A stretch of 34,869 nucleotides of DNA from Bacteroidota bacterium (GTDB lineage Bacteria > Bacteroidota > Bacteroidia > Bacteroidales > DYOH01). The notes below the pieces were generated by a model that ran no database searches, was not told the origin of the DNA, and saw only the letters and a program-made list of their open reading frames with translations. The position numbers and the translations under genes were made by a program. How positions within the stretch are numbered: the stretch's first letter is position 1; each line of letters starts with the position of its first letter. Shown piece after piece: positions 1 to 6,585 of this stretch. The stretch is taken from positions 1 to 34,869 of the forward strand of contig JAIFMY010000032.1 of NCBI GenBank assembly GCA_020048155.1. Direction: 5' to 3'.

Positions 1-2
1 AG

Positions 3-293
3 CAACATGCTTACGAAAACAGCTTGAAATATTACCGAGACTTAAAAAACTCACTCGACAAAGCCTTTGAAGACGGAAAACAAGAGGTAATCGAACTACT
101 TCAACAAGCTGAAGCAAAAGTAGAACAAGCTGAAGCAAGAGCAGAACTTGAGCGCAAGCAAAAACAAGAAGCTGAAGCCAGAGAACTTGAAGCAAAAAGA
201 AAACTGGCCAGAGCCCTTCTGAAAATGGGGGAAAGCATTGAAAATATCATGCAAGAAACCGGACTATCCGCTCATGAAATTCAAAATTTGTAA
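3..293 (+). CDS. Rpn-family recombination-promoting nuclease/putative transposase, C-terminal part (5' end outside window)
   Basis: The reading frame is open from the first full codon of the window, so the start lies upstream; a TTG at 24 is not a convincing start. The visible ~96 residues begin with a YENSLKYYRDLKNSLDKAFE-type segment followed by a Glu/Ala/Lys-rich coiled coil and a short helical tail (KMGESIENIMQETGLSAHEI). This is the usual C-terminus of Bacteroidota PD-(D/E)XK nuclease family transposases (Rpn/PDDEXK_2), which carry the catalytic domain N-terminally. That domain is outside the window, so activity cannot be judged. Such genes are frequent, mobile and present in many diverged copies. 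The family call rests on the tail only. Confidence 0.7.
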   Translation, partial: QHAYENSLKYYRDLKNSLDKAFEDGKQEVIELLQQAEAKVEQAEARAELERKQKQEAEARELEAKRKLARALLKMGESIENIMQETGLSAHEIQNL

Positions 294-327
294 GACAATG
301 TCTTTTATTTAAGTACGATACGCTTCT

Positions 328-387
328 ACAAGCTCAGCGTACGGTCAACAAGCTCAGCGTACGGTCGGCAAGTTCAGCGTCCCATCT
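328..387. repeat. 20-bp tandem repeat, about 2.5-3 copies
   Basis: The core AGCTCAGCGT recurs at 331, 351 and (as AGTTCAGCGT) 371, a period of exactly 20 bp. The first two units share ACAAGCTCAGCGTACGGTC and the third diverges in its second half. The repeat lies just 3' of the Rpn-type gene and before the stop of the S24 regulator. It is GC-richer than the surrounding spacer. It could be a dispersed intergenic repeat family of this genome or an end of the neighbouring mobile gene; the window alone does not decide. Confidence 0.7.
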
Positions 388-432
388 ATTGTGCGTATTC
401 CATAATCAGGTTATTGAGTTTGCCGAAACAAT

Positions 433-1230
433 TCAGCCATTTTTTAGTTTTTCAACCTCAGCACGCAATTGCTGAATAGAACGTATTATCTCAGTCTGTG
501 GAACCTCTGGGCTTGGCATTTCCGATGCTATATAATGTATAAAACGCCATATTTCTATGATCTCGGCAGCAGGCAAGTCATATGGCTCATACAGGGGATT
601 AAGCGAATATAACCTGAATTTTCCGCCTTCTGTAAGCAAATTTTCTGCAACCTTAAATACGACCCCTTCGTCGCGCGTTACCACTATGCAAGCATCGTTG
701 GTACGCATATCGTACCAGTTGGTCATGTACTCGCCCGTCACATATGCCCCATCGGGTATGGGCAGCATGCTATCGCCCGAAATCTGAAAAGTACGGTACT
801 TGCGCTGGTTGCTCAGAAATGGCAGCTGAAAAACGGGTAACTCACGTATGAACTCAGGATCTGCATATCCGGCTGTGTAGCCAGCCTTGGCGCGTGTAGG
901 TACCAGTTCTATGTTCTCATTGTTGGTACTATCTACAGTAGTGGCCAGCACCCGCAGTTTTCCACCACTCACATACAGATCGAAGCCCCGCTCAGCATCC
1001 AGCAAAAACTGCTCAGATACAGTCTCGAGGTCGATCTTCAGCAATACATCTATAGGTACCCTATAAAAATCGGAAAAAGCCACCAGGGTATGCAATCCGG
1101 GCTCGGCAGCCTCCCCTTCGTAGTTATTGAGCGTGCTGCGTTTCATCCCCAATGCGGTGGCTATATCGTCTTGTGTGCGCTTACGCCTCTTACGCAGCAA
1201 CTTAATATTTTTTGAAAAAAACATACGCAA
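433..1230 (-). CDS. HTH (XRE) transcriptional regulator with S24/LexA-like peptidase domain
   Basis: 265 aa. Residues ~5-63 form a Cro/C1-type helix-turn-helix (TQDDIATALGMKRSTLNNYE). Residues ~110-235 form an S24 peptidase-like domain with GDSM (Ser154) and VVFKVAE (Lys193), the Ser-Lys dyad of LexA/UmuD/phage repressors. Two Ala-Gly pairs, A116-G117 and A120-G121, sit 38 and 34 residues before the Ser; LexA cleaves at Ala-Gly 35 residues before its Ser, so self-cleavage is plausible. The last ~25 residues look coiled-coil. The gene is divergent from a DNA polymerase IV gene with a 97-bp shared spacer, which suggests a damage-responsive repressor of the polymerase and of itself. Often annotated as a putative prophage repressor, but no phage genes are seen here. 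Cleavage and SOS control are inferred. Confidence 0.85.
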   Translation of the reverse strand: MRMFFSKNIKLLRKRRKRTQDDIATALGMKRSTLNNYEGEAAEPGLHTLVAFSDFYRVPIDVLLKIDLETVSEQFLLDAERGFDLYVSGGKLRVLATTVDSTNNENIELVPTRAKAGYTAGYADPEFIRELPVFQLPFLSNQRKYRTFQISGDSMLPIPDGAYVTGEYMTNWYDMRTNDACIVVTRDEGVVFKVAENLLTEGGKFRLYSLNPLYEPYDLPAAEIIEIWRFIHYIASEMPSPEVPQTEIIRSIQQLRAEVEKLKNG

Positions 1231-1255
1231 ATATTTTGGTGGATATAAAAATAAC

Positions 1256-1293
1256 GACTATTTTATAATCACAAATATGATTAATATTTAGTC
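1256..1293. promoter_or_regulatory. Imperfect inverted repeat in the regulator/dinB divergent spacer, candidate operator
   Basis: Arms at 1256-1270 (GACTATTTTATAATC) and 1279-1293 (GATTAATATTTAGTC) flank an 8-bp spacer. The outer GACTA/TAGTC and inner TAATC/GATTA pentamers match perfectly; the middle 5 bp do not. It is the most symmetrical element in the 97-bp spacer and lies 34 bp before the polymerase start. AT-rich DNA yields chance palindromes, so binding by the S24 regulator is only a proposal. Confidence 0.35.
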
Positions 1294-1327
1294 AATAAAC
1301 AAGTATCTGATTCAATTTTTTTGCCCT

Positions 1328-2542
1328 ATGACTACAACTTCTGCGCCCCGTAACATTGTGCATTTTGATCTGGATACTTTTTTTGTGTCGGTAGAGCGCC
1401 TGCGCGATAGCCGCCTGATGGGTAAGCCCGTGCTCATAGGCGGCATCTCCGACCGTAGTGTGGTAGCCAGCTGCAGCTACGAAGCACGCAAGTACGGCAT
1501 ACATTCTGCCATGCCTATGCGTATGGCTCGCCGCCTGTGCTCAGATGCCATCATCATACGTGGCGATATGGATATGTACTCTAAATATTCTCGCATGGTG
1601 ACTAACATCATTGCAGACAGTGCCCCCGTATACGAAAAAGCCAGTATAGACGAGCACTACCTCGACCTCTCCGGCATGGAGCGCTTCTTTGGGGTGAGCA
1701 AGTGGTCGCACGAGCTCAGAGAGCGTATCATCCGCGAAACCGGGCTGCCTATATCCATGGGCCTTTCGGTAAACAAAACCGTATCGAAAATAGCTACAGG
1801 CGAGGCTAAACCCAATGGCGAGCTAGTAATTTCAGGAAATGCTGTGAATACGTTTCTGGGGCCACTCAGCATTCGCAAAATTCCCGGGGTGGGCGACAAA
1901 ACCTACAGGCTGCTGCGGGCTATGGGCGTATCTGATATACACACCCTGGCGCTCATACCACCGGATATGATTCTGCGGGTACTTGGGCAAAACGGGCTGG
2001 ATATATGGCGCAAAGCCAATGGAATAGACCTGACCCCGGTGCAAGCATATACCGAACAAAAATCGATGAGCACCGAGCGTACTTTCGAAGAAGATACCAT
2101 AGATGTAAAAAAACTGGAACGCATACTCTCGGGCATGAGCGAACACCTGGCATACGAGCTACGCAAAAGCCAGCGGGTAACGGGAAATGTGGCCGTAAAG
2201 ATACGCTACGCCAATTTTGATACACACACTACCCAGCAGCGCATAGAGTATACCTCGCTCGACCATAAACTTACGCCTCTCGTTCTGCAACTTTTCAAAA
2301 AACTATACAACCGCCGCCTGCTCATTCGCTTGGTGGGCGTACGTTTCAGCAATCTGGTGTATGGGGCACCTCAGCTCAATCTTTTTGAAGATACCAGTGA
2401 GATGGTGCGCCTGTACCAGGCCATAGACCAGATAAAAAACAAATACGGTGCACACAGCATTGGCAAAGCACTCAGCTTTAGGTACGACCAAAATCCAGAA
2501 GAACAACGTGGAACCTACAATTTTTACAAACCCACAGATTAA
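1328..2542 (+). CDS. dinB: DNA polymerase IV (Y-family translesion polymerase)
   Basis: 404 aa. The palm carries FDLDTFFVSVE (Asp14 metal ligand, Phe19 as likely steric gate) and SIDEHYLDLSG (Asp108, Glu109), the Y-family catalytic triad. YEARKYGIHSAMP is the finger-domain signature, and IRKIPGVGDKT (~182-192) is the helix-hairpin-helix. The little-finger domain follows, and QLNLF at 349-353 fits the beta-clamp binding consensus QLxLF. Length is a little above E. coli Pol IV (351 aa) because of an extra tail. It lacks proofreading and would copy damaged templates with low fidelity. Start is the ATG at 1328. It heads a rightward group with the PLD-like gene 62 bp downstream and is divergent from an S24 regulator, so damage-inducible expression is likely but inferred. 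Confidence 0.95.
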   Translation: MTTTSAPRNIVHFDLDTFFVSVERLRDSRLMGKPVLIGGISDRSVVASCSYEARKYGIHSAMPMRMARRLCSDAIIIRGDMDMYSKYSRMVTNIIADSAPVYEKASIDEHYLDLSGMERFFGVSKWSHELRERIIRETGLPISMGLSVNKTVSKIATGEAKPNGELVISGNAVNTFLGPLSIRKIPGVGDKTYRLLRAMGVSDIHTLALIPPDMILRVLGQNGLDIWRKANGIDLTPVQAYTEQKSMSTERTFEEDTIDVKKLERILSGMSEHLAYELRKSQRVTGNVAVKIRYANFDTHTTQQRIEYTSLDHKLTPLVLQLFKKLYNRRLLIRLVGVRFSNLVYGAPQLNLFEDTSEMVRLYQAIDQIKNKYGAHSIGKALSFRYDQNPEEQRGTYNFYKPTD

Positions 2543-2604
2543 GCCTGTATTCCTTTTCATAATCAAAACTATTATTCACAAAAACCTCTAAAAACGAATC
2601 TCCT

Positions 2605-3048
2605 ATGCAAACAGCCGTACTCACCCAAAAACAAACCCTGCCCACCATACAAGTGCGCCCCAAAACCATAGCCGACTATATAAGCGAAGCCAAATACAGC
2701 ATATGGCTCAGCCATGTATGGTTTACAAGCCCGTATCTGGTATCGCTCATCATGGCCAAGTTGGCCGAAGGTGTGGGGGTGGAAATAGTACTTACCCGCC
2801 GGCATTACGATTTGCATGCACCGGATGGGGTTTTCGATGAGTTTTTGCAGGAAGGGGGCGAAATATATATACTGCCCCAAGAACACTATACACCAAAACT
2901 TGCCGAGACTTACTGTCTGGTAGATGCCCGTATACTGATACGTACCAAGCGCAACCATACTCAGAAAACCCAAGATGTAACTGGGAATCCGACCATAATC
3001 CTGCTCAAACAATACATACAGCACTACTGGCGCCAAAAATATGCCTAG
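2605..3048 (+). CDS. Small PLD-fold protein with degenerate HKD motif, linked to the polymerase genes
   Basis: 147 aa. ISEAKYSIWLSHVWFTSPYL...LAEGVGVEIVLTRRHYD, then FLQEGGEIYILP and CLVDARILI, follow the strand/helix plan of a single phospholipase D-like domain (PLDc_2 type). The catalytic HxKxxxxD should fall before VDARILI, but residues 100-107 read AETYCLVD: the Asp (D107) remains while His and Lys are Ala100 and Thr102. The protein therefore looks inactive as a PLD-type nuclease and may bind DNA or a partner instead. It starts 62 bp after dinB on the same strand, with no terminator between, so co-transcription is likely. The fold assignment is moderate; it could equally be called a conserved hypothetical protein. 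Confidence 0.6.
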   Translation: MQTAVLTQKQTLPTIQVRPKTIADYISEAKYSIWLSHVWFTSPYLVSLIMAKLAEGVGVEIVLTRRHYDLHAPDGVFDEFLQEGGEIYILPQEHYTPKLAETYCLVDARILIRTKRNHTQKTQDVTGNPTIILLKQYIQHYWRQKYA

Positions 3049-3109
3049 TGTCTCCCCCACCGAAAATACTGTTTTTTTTACCTATGCTTTATTTTTAGGG
3101 TTATAAAAA

Positions 3110-3137
3110 AAGAGGCTGCCCATATGAGCAGCCTCTT
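3110..3137 (-). terminator. Intrinsic terminator of the TonB-dependent receptor gene
   Basis: A perfect 10-bp stem (AAGAGGCTGC on the minus strand, pairing GCAGCCTCTT) with an 8-nt loop. On the minus strand it is followed by a run of seven T. It lies 24 bp after the stop of the minus-strand receptor gene. Read the other way it could also end transcription from the polymerase/PLD-like genes, though the following T-run is weak. Confidence 0.9.
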
Positions 3138-3160
3138 AGTTATTTTATAGAAATTGAGTT

Positions 3161-6100
3161 CTAGAAAGAGAAGCGCAAGCCAAACTGGGCAAACCAGCGT
3201 GATCCACCTACACCACTATCACCAATACTGAAAATATCTTTCCACTCATCTACTTTACCGGTTGTATTTAAACGGTAGGTAAACAATGGTTTGGTAGTTT
3301 CAGTAGCATCAAAACGCTCAAAGTTGAGAAGATTGTAAGTACCGTTTGAGATATAGTAATCACGACCCCAATCTTTATTCAGGAAGTTACCAAGGTTGAG
3401 TATATCAAGGGTAGCTTGTACTTTGTATTTACGTTCGTTCATGCTTATGAAGAAATCTTGAGCAATGCGAAGGTCAAAGTTGTGCTCGAATGGGCCACGA
3501 GATCCATTGCGTTTCATGTATTCGCCTTTGTGTTCTTTGAGGTAAGGATCTTCGTTCATGAATTTCTCGAGGGCAGCCCACTGCTCAGCAGCAGTTACAG
3601 TTACTAAAGGTGTAGCTGCATCGCCGTCATGGTTCCAAGTATAATCAATCAGATTAATTTCAGAAGCAGCATTTGGAATGTATACGAGGTCTTGATCCGA
3701 GAAATCTTCTTTAGTCATGTTGCGGCCATTGCCATATACATAAGAGAAGTTGTCGCCAGACTGACCATTGTAATACAAGCTGATAGAAGTAGACATATGG
3801 TCAAGATACTCTATGGAATAAGAAAGGTAGCTGGTGATACGGTGTCCCATATCGTAGTCAGAATAACCTAAGTCAAGATCGTTACGACCTCTTACGTTAG
3901 GCACATATCTCCACTGTGAAGAGTTCTGCGAAGAAGTACCATCGTTGATAGACATAGCGCGCCCAAATGTATAAGCTACGCTACCTGTAAATCCTTGGTC
4001 GAAGTTTTTCTGCAACTGAGCAGTAAAGTTGTATTTGTAACCTTCATTGGTATTATCGGCCAAATATACACCTGTATAAGTAGGCTCTATAAGTGCATTT
4101 CCACTAGAACCCTGATAGATAGGTCTGTCGTCGGGTGAACCTGTAAGATTAGCTACAGATGGCTTGATATTCAGGTTGTAGTAAACTACATCGTTTATGT
4201 TTTGGGTAAACATGAACTCAACGGTACCTACCATATCCCAAGGCAATTTGTGGTCAACAGCTAAGCTGGCACGCAATACTTGTGGGAATTTGAAATCTTT
4301 GGCAAACAAGTTTACTTCACCAGATGGAACTTTGATAGTTCTACCCAGATCAACTGCATCATACTGATTGTTTACATCAGGTTCGAATGCAACGTTGCTC
4401 ACGTTGCTCACACCACCAATAACCAAACCGTTGTTGGTATATGCGCCACCCGGCCATACAAATGGTATACGGCTTGTAAATACACCAACACCACCACGTA
4501 ATTGAAAGGTTTTATCACCCATTACGTCGTAGTTGAAACCAATACGAGGTGAAACCAAAAGTTTTGGATCCGGCATTTGACCAGATTTTGCACCTGCTAG
4601 GTCGTAACCAGCAGCTTCAATCTTTGCAAGAGTAGTATCAAATTGAGAAATAGCAGGTGGTTGTATATCAAATCTGGCAACGTCAACACGCAAACCAGCA
4701 GAAATCTTCAGTTTATCATTGTATTGGAAATCATCTTGAACATACAAACCATATTGCATAGCCACGAAATCAGCAGCAGCTTTTGAACCGTCACCTGTTA
4801 CATCATCAACTAATGAGTAGCTTCTTGTGTAGGAATTCGCATTTGCACCATCTAAGAATGATTTTACTGAGTTCCAGGTATATACACCATAGTTCTGACG
4901 AATGAAGAGGTTATACATTTTGTAGAACTCATTGTGAGTACCAAATGTAAGGGTATGTTTACCTAGGTAAAGGTTAAAGTTATTGGTAATAGTAAGTACA
5001 TCTTGATTCAACTCATTACCAGTAGAGAAAGGCTCAGTACCAATATTGAAATAACCTGAACCATCGCGTAATGTGATGGTAGGAAAATCTGTACCATTAC
5101 CATCACGGTCGTCGCGCACAGCGTTGTAAGCTATGATAAGGCTGTTTGCCATATTATCGCCCACACGACTTTTCAACTCAAGAGCGGTAGAATTGGTTCT
5201 GGAATTAAAATTAATCCAGTTGTTCTCAAAGTTCAAAGAAGTTTTGCTAGAAGCAGAACCGTAGATAGAACGACCATCAACAAACGAGTGACGGAGGGTT
5301 AGTTTGTGATTGGCGCTGATGTTGTAGTCCATACGCAACAAGAATTTGTTGCTGTTGGTGATTTGCTTGTTGTTGGTAAATGTTCCGGGATCGTAACCGA
5401 AATCATTTTTCAATTTGTCAATTACCATTTGCACACTATCCATGTTTTGTGTAGTTCCTGTGTAATCATCAAAATTGAAAGGTTTTGGGGTTTCATCGCG
5501 CTGAATTTCAGCATTGAAAAAGAAGAAGAGCTTGTCTTTAACAATAGGGCCACCTACACGCACACCGTATGTATTAGCTCCGAATTTATCTAATTTTACT
5601 CTTTCGATATCAGGATTATTGGTAGGTGTTTTTCCTGCAAGATTTTCGTTGCGGGTAACCCAATACACTGATCCTTCAAAATTGTTTGTACCATTGCGGG
5701 TAACGGCGTTGATACCACCACCTGCAAAACCGCCCTGACGCACATCATAAGGTGCAAGTACTACCTGAAACTGCTCAATTGCATCTAAACTGATAGGGGA
5801 AATACCTATCTGACCACCGTTTGTGCCTGAAGCTGCAAGACCGAATACGTCGTTGTTCACAGCACCGTCTACCAATACCGAGTTGTAACGGTTGTTGGTA
5901 CCCGCAATAGAAATACCACTACCCATAATAGAAACCTGCGGTGTGAAACGAACGAAGTCGTTCAAACTACGGCTTATGGTTGGGGCTATTGCCAATGATT
6001 GCTCATCTATAACAGTTTCAGCACCGGTACGGTTACCATCAAATATATCTTTTCTTTTTACAATTACATTTACTTCGCCCAAGTCAGTGGCTTGTTCGCT

Positions 6101-6433
6101 TAGGTTAGCATTCAACTGGAAATTCTGACCAAGCGTAAGATAGATATTGCTGCGCTCTTGCTTCTCGTATCCTACAAACGATATAGTAACCATGTATGGT
6201 CCGCCTACGTTCATATTGGGCAAGAAGTAAAGCCCTTGCGCATTTGTAATGGCAGCGTACTGCGATCCTGTTGGAATGTGTTTTACGACAACAGTGGCTC
6301 CGGGAAGGATTTCACCGTTATTTCCGACAACCTTTCCGTTCATACCCGATGTTGTAGACCCCTGTCCGAATGCTATTGCGGTCCATAAGGTAAAAACAAA
6401 CATCAGTAAAAAATTCGTAACTCTTTGTCTCAT
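3161..6433 (-). CDS. TonB-dependent outer-membrane receptor with carboxypeptidase-regulatory-like N-domain (Oar-like)
   Basis: 1090 aa. Residues 1-23 are a signal peptide ending AFGQ. Residues ~30-112 form a CarboxypepD_reg-like beta-sandwich (GKVVGNNGEILPGATVVVKH, ITNAQGLYFLPNM). Residues ~130-245 are the plug (SLNDFVRFTPQVS, VLVDGAVNNDVFG, APYDVRQGGFAGGGINAVT). The rest is a long beta-barrel ending in the aromatic C-terminus GLRFSF. Oar-type receptors move unknown substrates, possibly peptides or large ligands, across the outer membrane using TonB energy. No SusD partner adjoins, so a polysaccharide role is not supported. It has its own terminator and points against the flanking polymerase genes, separating the PLD-like gene from the second DnaE. 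Substrate unknown. Confidence 0.93.
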   Translation of the reverse strand: MRQRVTNFLLMFVFTLWTAIAFGQGSTTSGMNGKVVGNNGEILPGATVVVKHIPTGSQYAAITNAQGLYFLPNMNVGGPYMVTISFVGYEKQERSNIYLTLGQNFQLNANLSEQATDLGEVNVIVKRKDIFDGNRTGAETVIDEQSLAIAPTISRSLNDFVRFTPQVSIMGSGISIAGTNNRYNSVLVDGAVNNDVFGLAASGTNGGQIGISPISLDAIEQFQVVLAPYDVRQGGFAGGGINAVTRNGTNNFEGSVYWVTRNENLAGKTPTNNPDIERVKLDKFGANTYGVRVGGPIVKDKLFFFFNAEIQRDETPKPFNFDDYTGTTQNMDSVQMVIDKLKNDFGYDPGTFTNNKQITNSNKFLLRMDYNISANHKLTLRHSFVDGRSIYGSASSKTSLNFENNWINFNSRTNSTALELKSRVGDNMANSLIIAYNAVRDDRDGNGTDFPTITLRDGSGYFNIGTEPFSTGNELNQDVLTITNNFNLYLGKHTLTFGTHNEFYKMYNLFIRQNYGVYTWNSVKSFLDGANANSYTRSYSLVDDVTGDGSKAAADFVAMQYGLYVQDDFQYNDKLKISAGLRVDVARFDIQPPAISQFDTTLAKIEAAGYDLAGAKSGQMPDPKLLVSPRIGFNYDVMGDKTFQLRGGVGVFTSRIPFVWPGGAYTNNGLVIGGVSNVSNVAFEPDVNNQYDAVDLGRTIKVPSGEVNLFAKDFKFPQVLRASLAVDHKLPWDMVGTVEFMFTQNINDVVYYNLNIKPSVANLTGSPDDRPIYQGSSGNALIEPTYTGVYLADNTNEGYKYNFTAQLQKNFDQGFTGSVAYTFGRAMSINDGTSSQNSSQWRYVPNVRGRNDLDLGYSDYDMGHRITSYLSYSIEYLDHMSTSISLYYNGQSGDNFSYVYGNGRNMTKEDFSDQDLVYIPNAASEINLIDYTWNHDGDAATPLVTVTAAEQWAALEKFMNEDPYLKEHKGEYMKRNGSRGPFEHNFDLRIAQDFFISMNERKYKVQATLDILNLGNFLNKDWGRDYYISNGTYNLLNFERFDATETTKPLFTYRLNTTGKVDEWKDIFSIGDSGVGGSRWFAQFGLRFSF

Positions 6434-6535
6434 AAGTTAATATTAATAATTAATAAAATTGAATTTGGCTTTGTAAAACTGGGAAAATAACCAGACATTT
6501 TAACTATACTTACCTTAATTTTACATTAATCTTTT

Positions 6536-6550
6536 TGTTGTTTTACAACA
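6536..6550. promoter_or_regulatory. Perfect 6-3-6 inverted repeat upstream of the second DnaE
   Basis: TGTTGT-TTT-ACAACA lies 35 bp before the DnaE start in the 152-bp spacer shared with the divergent receptor gene. It is GC-richer than its surroundings and perfectly symmetrical, so it is a candidate repressor site. It does not resemble the inverted repeat at 1256-1293, so there is no evidence that one regulator binds both. Confidence 0.3.
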
Positions 6551-6585
6551 TTTATAACTTATTTCTTTTATATTAGTTAATATAT

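Noticed and set aside
433-1230. Prophage repressor and hence a prophage
   Set aside because: The S24 HTH architecture occurs in phage repressors, but no phage structural, integrase or lysis genes are in the window and the neighbour is dinB.
2572-3060. 162-codon minus-strand frame opposite the PLD-like gene
   Set aside because: It mirrors the + strand gene, which has a domain-like pattern and the operon context; the minus frame has neither.
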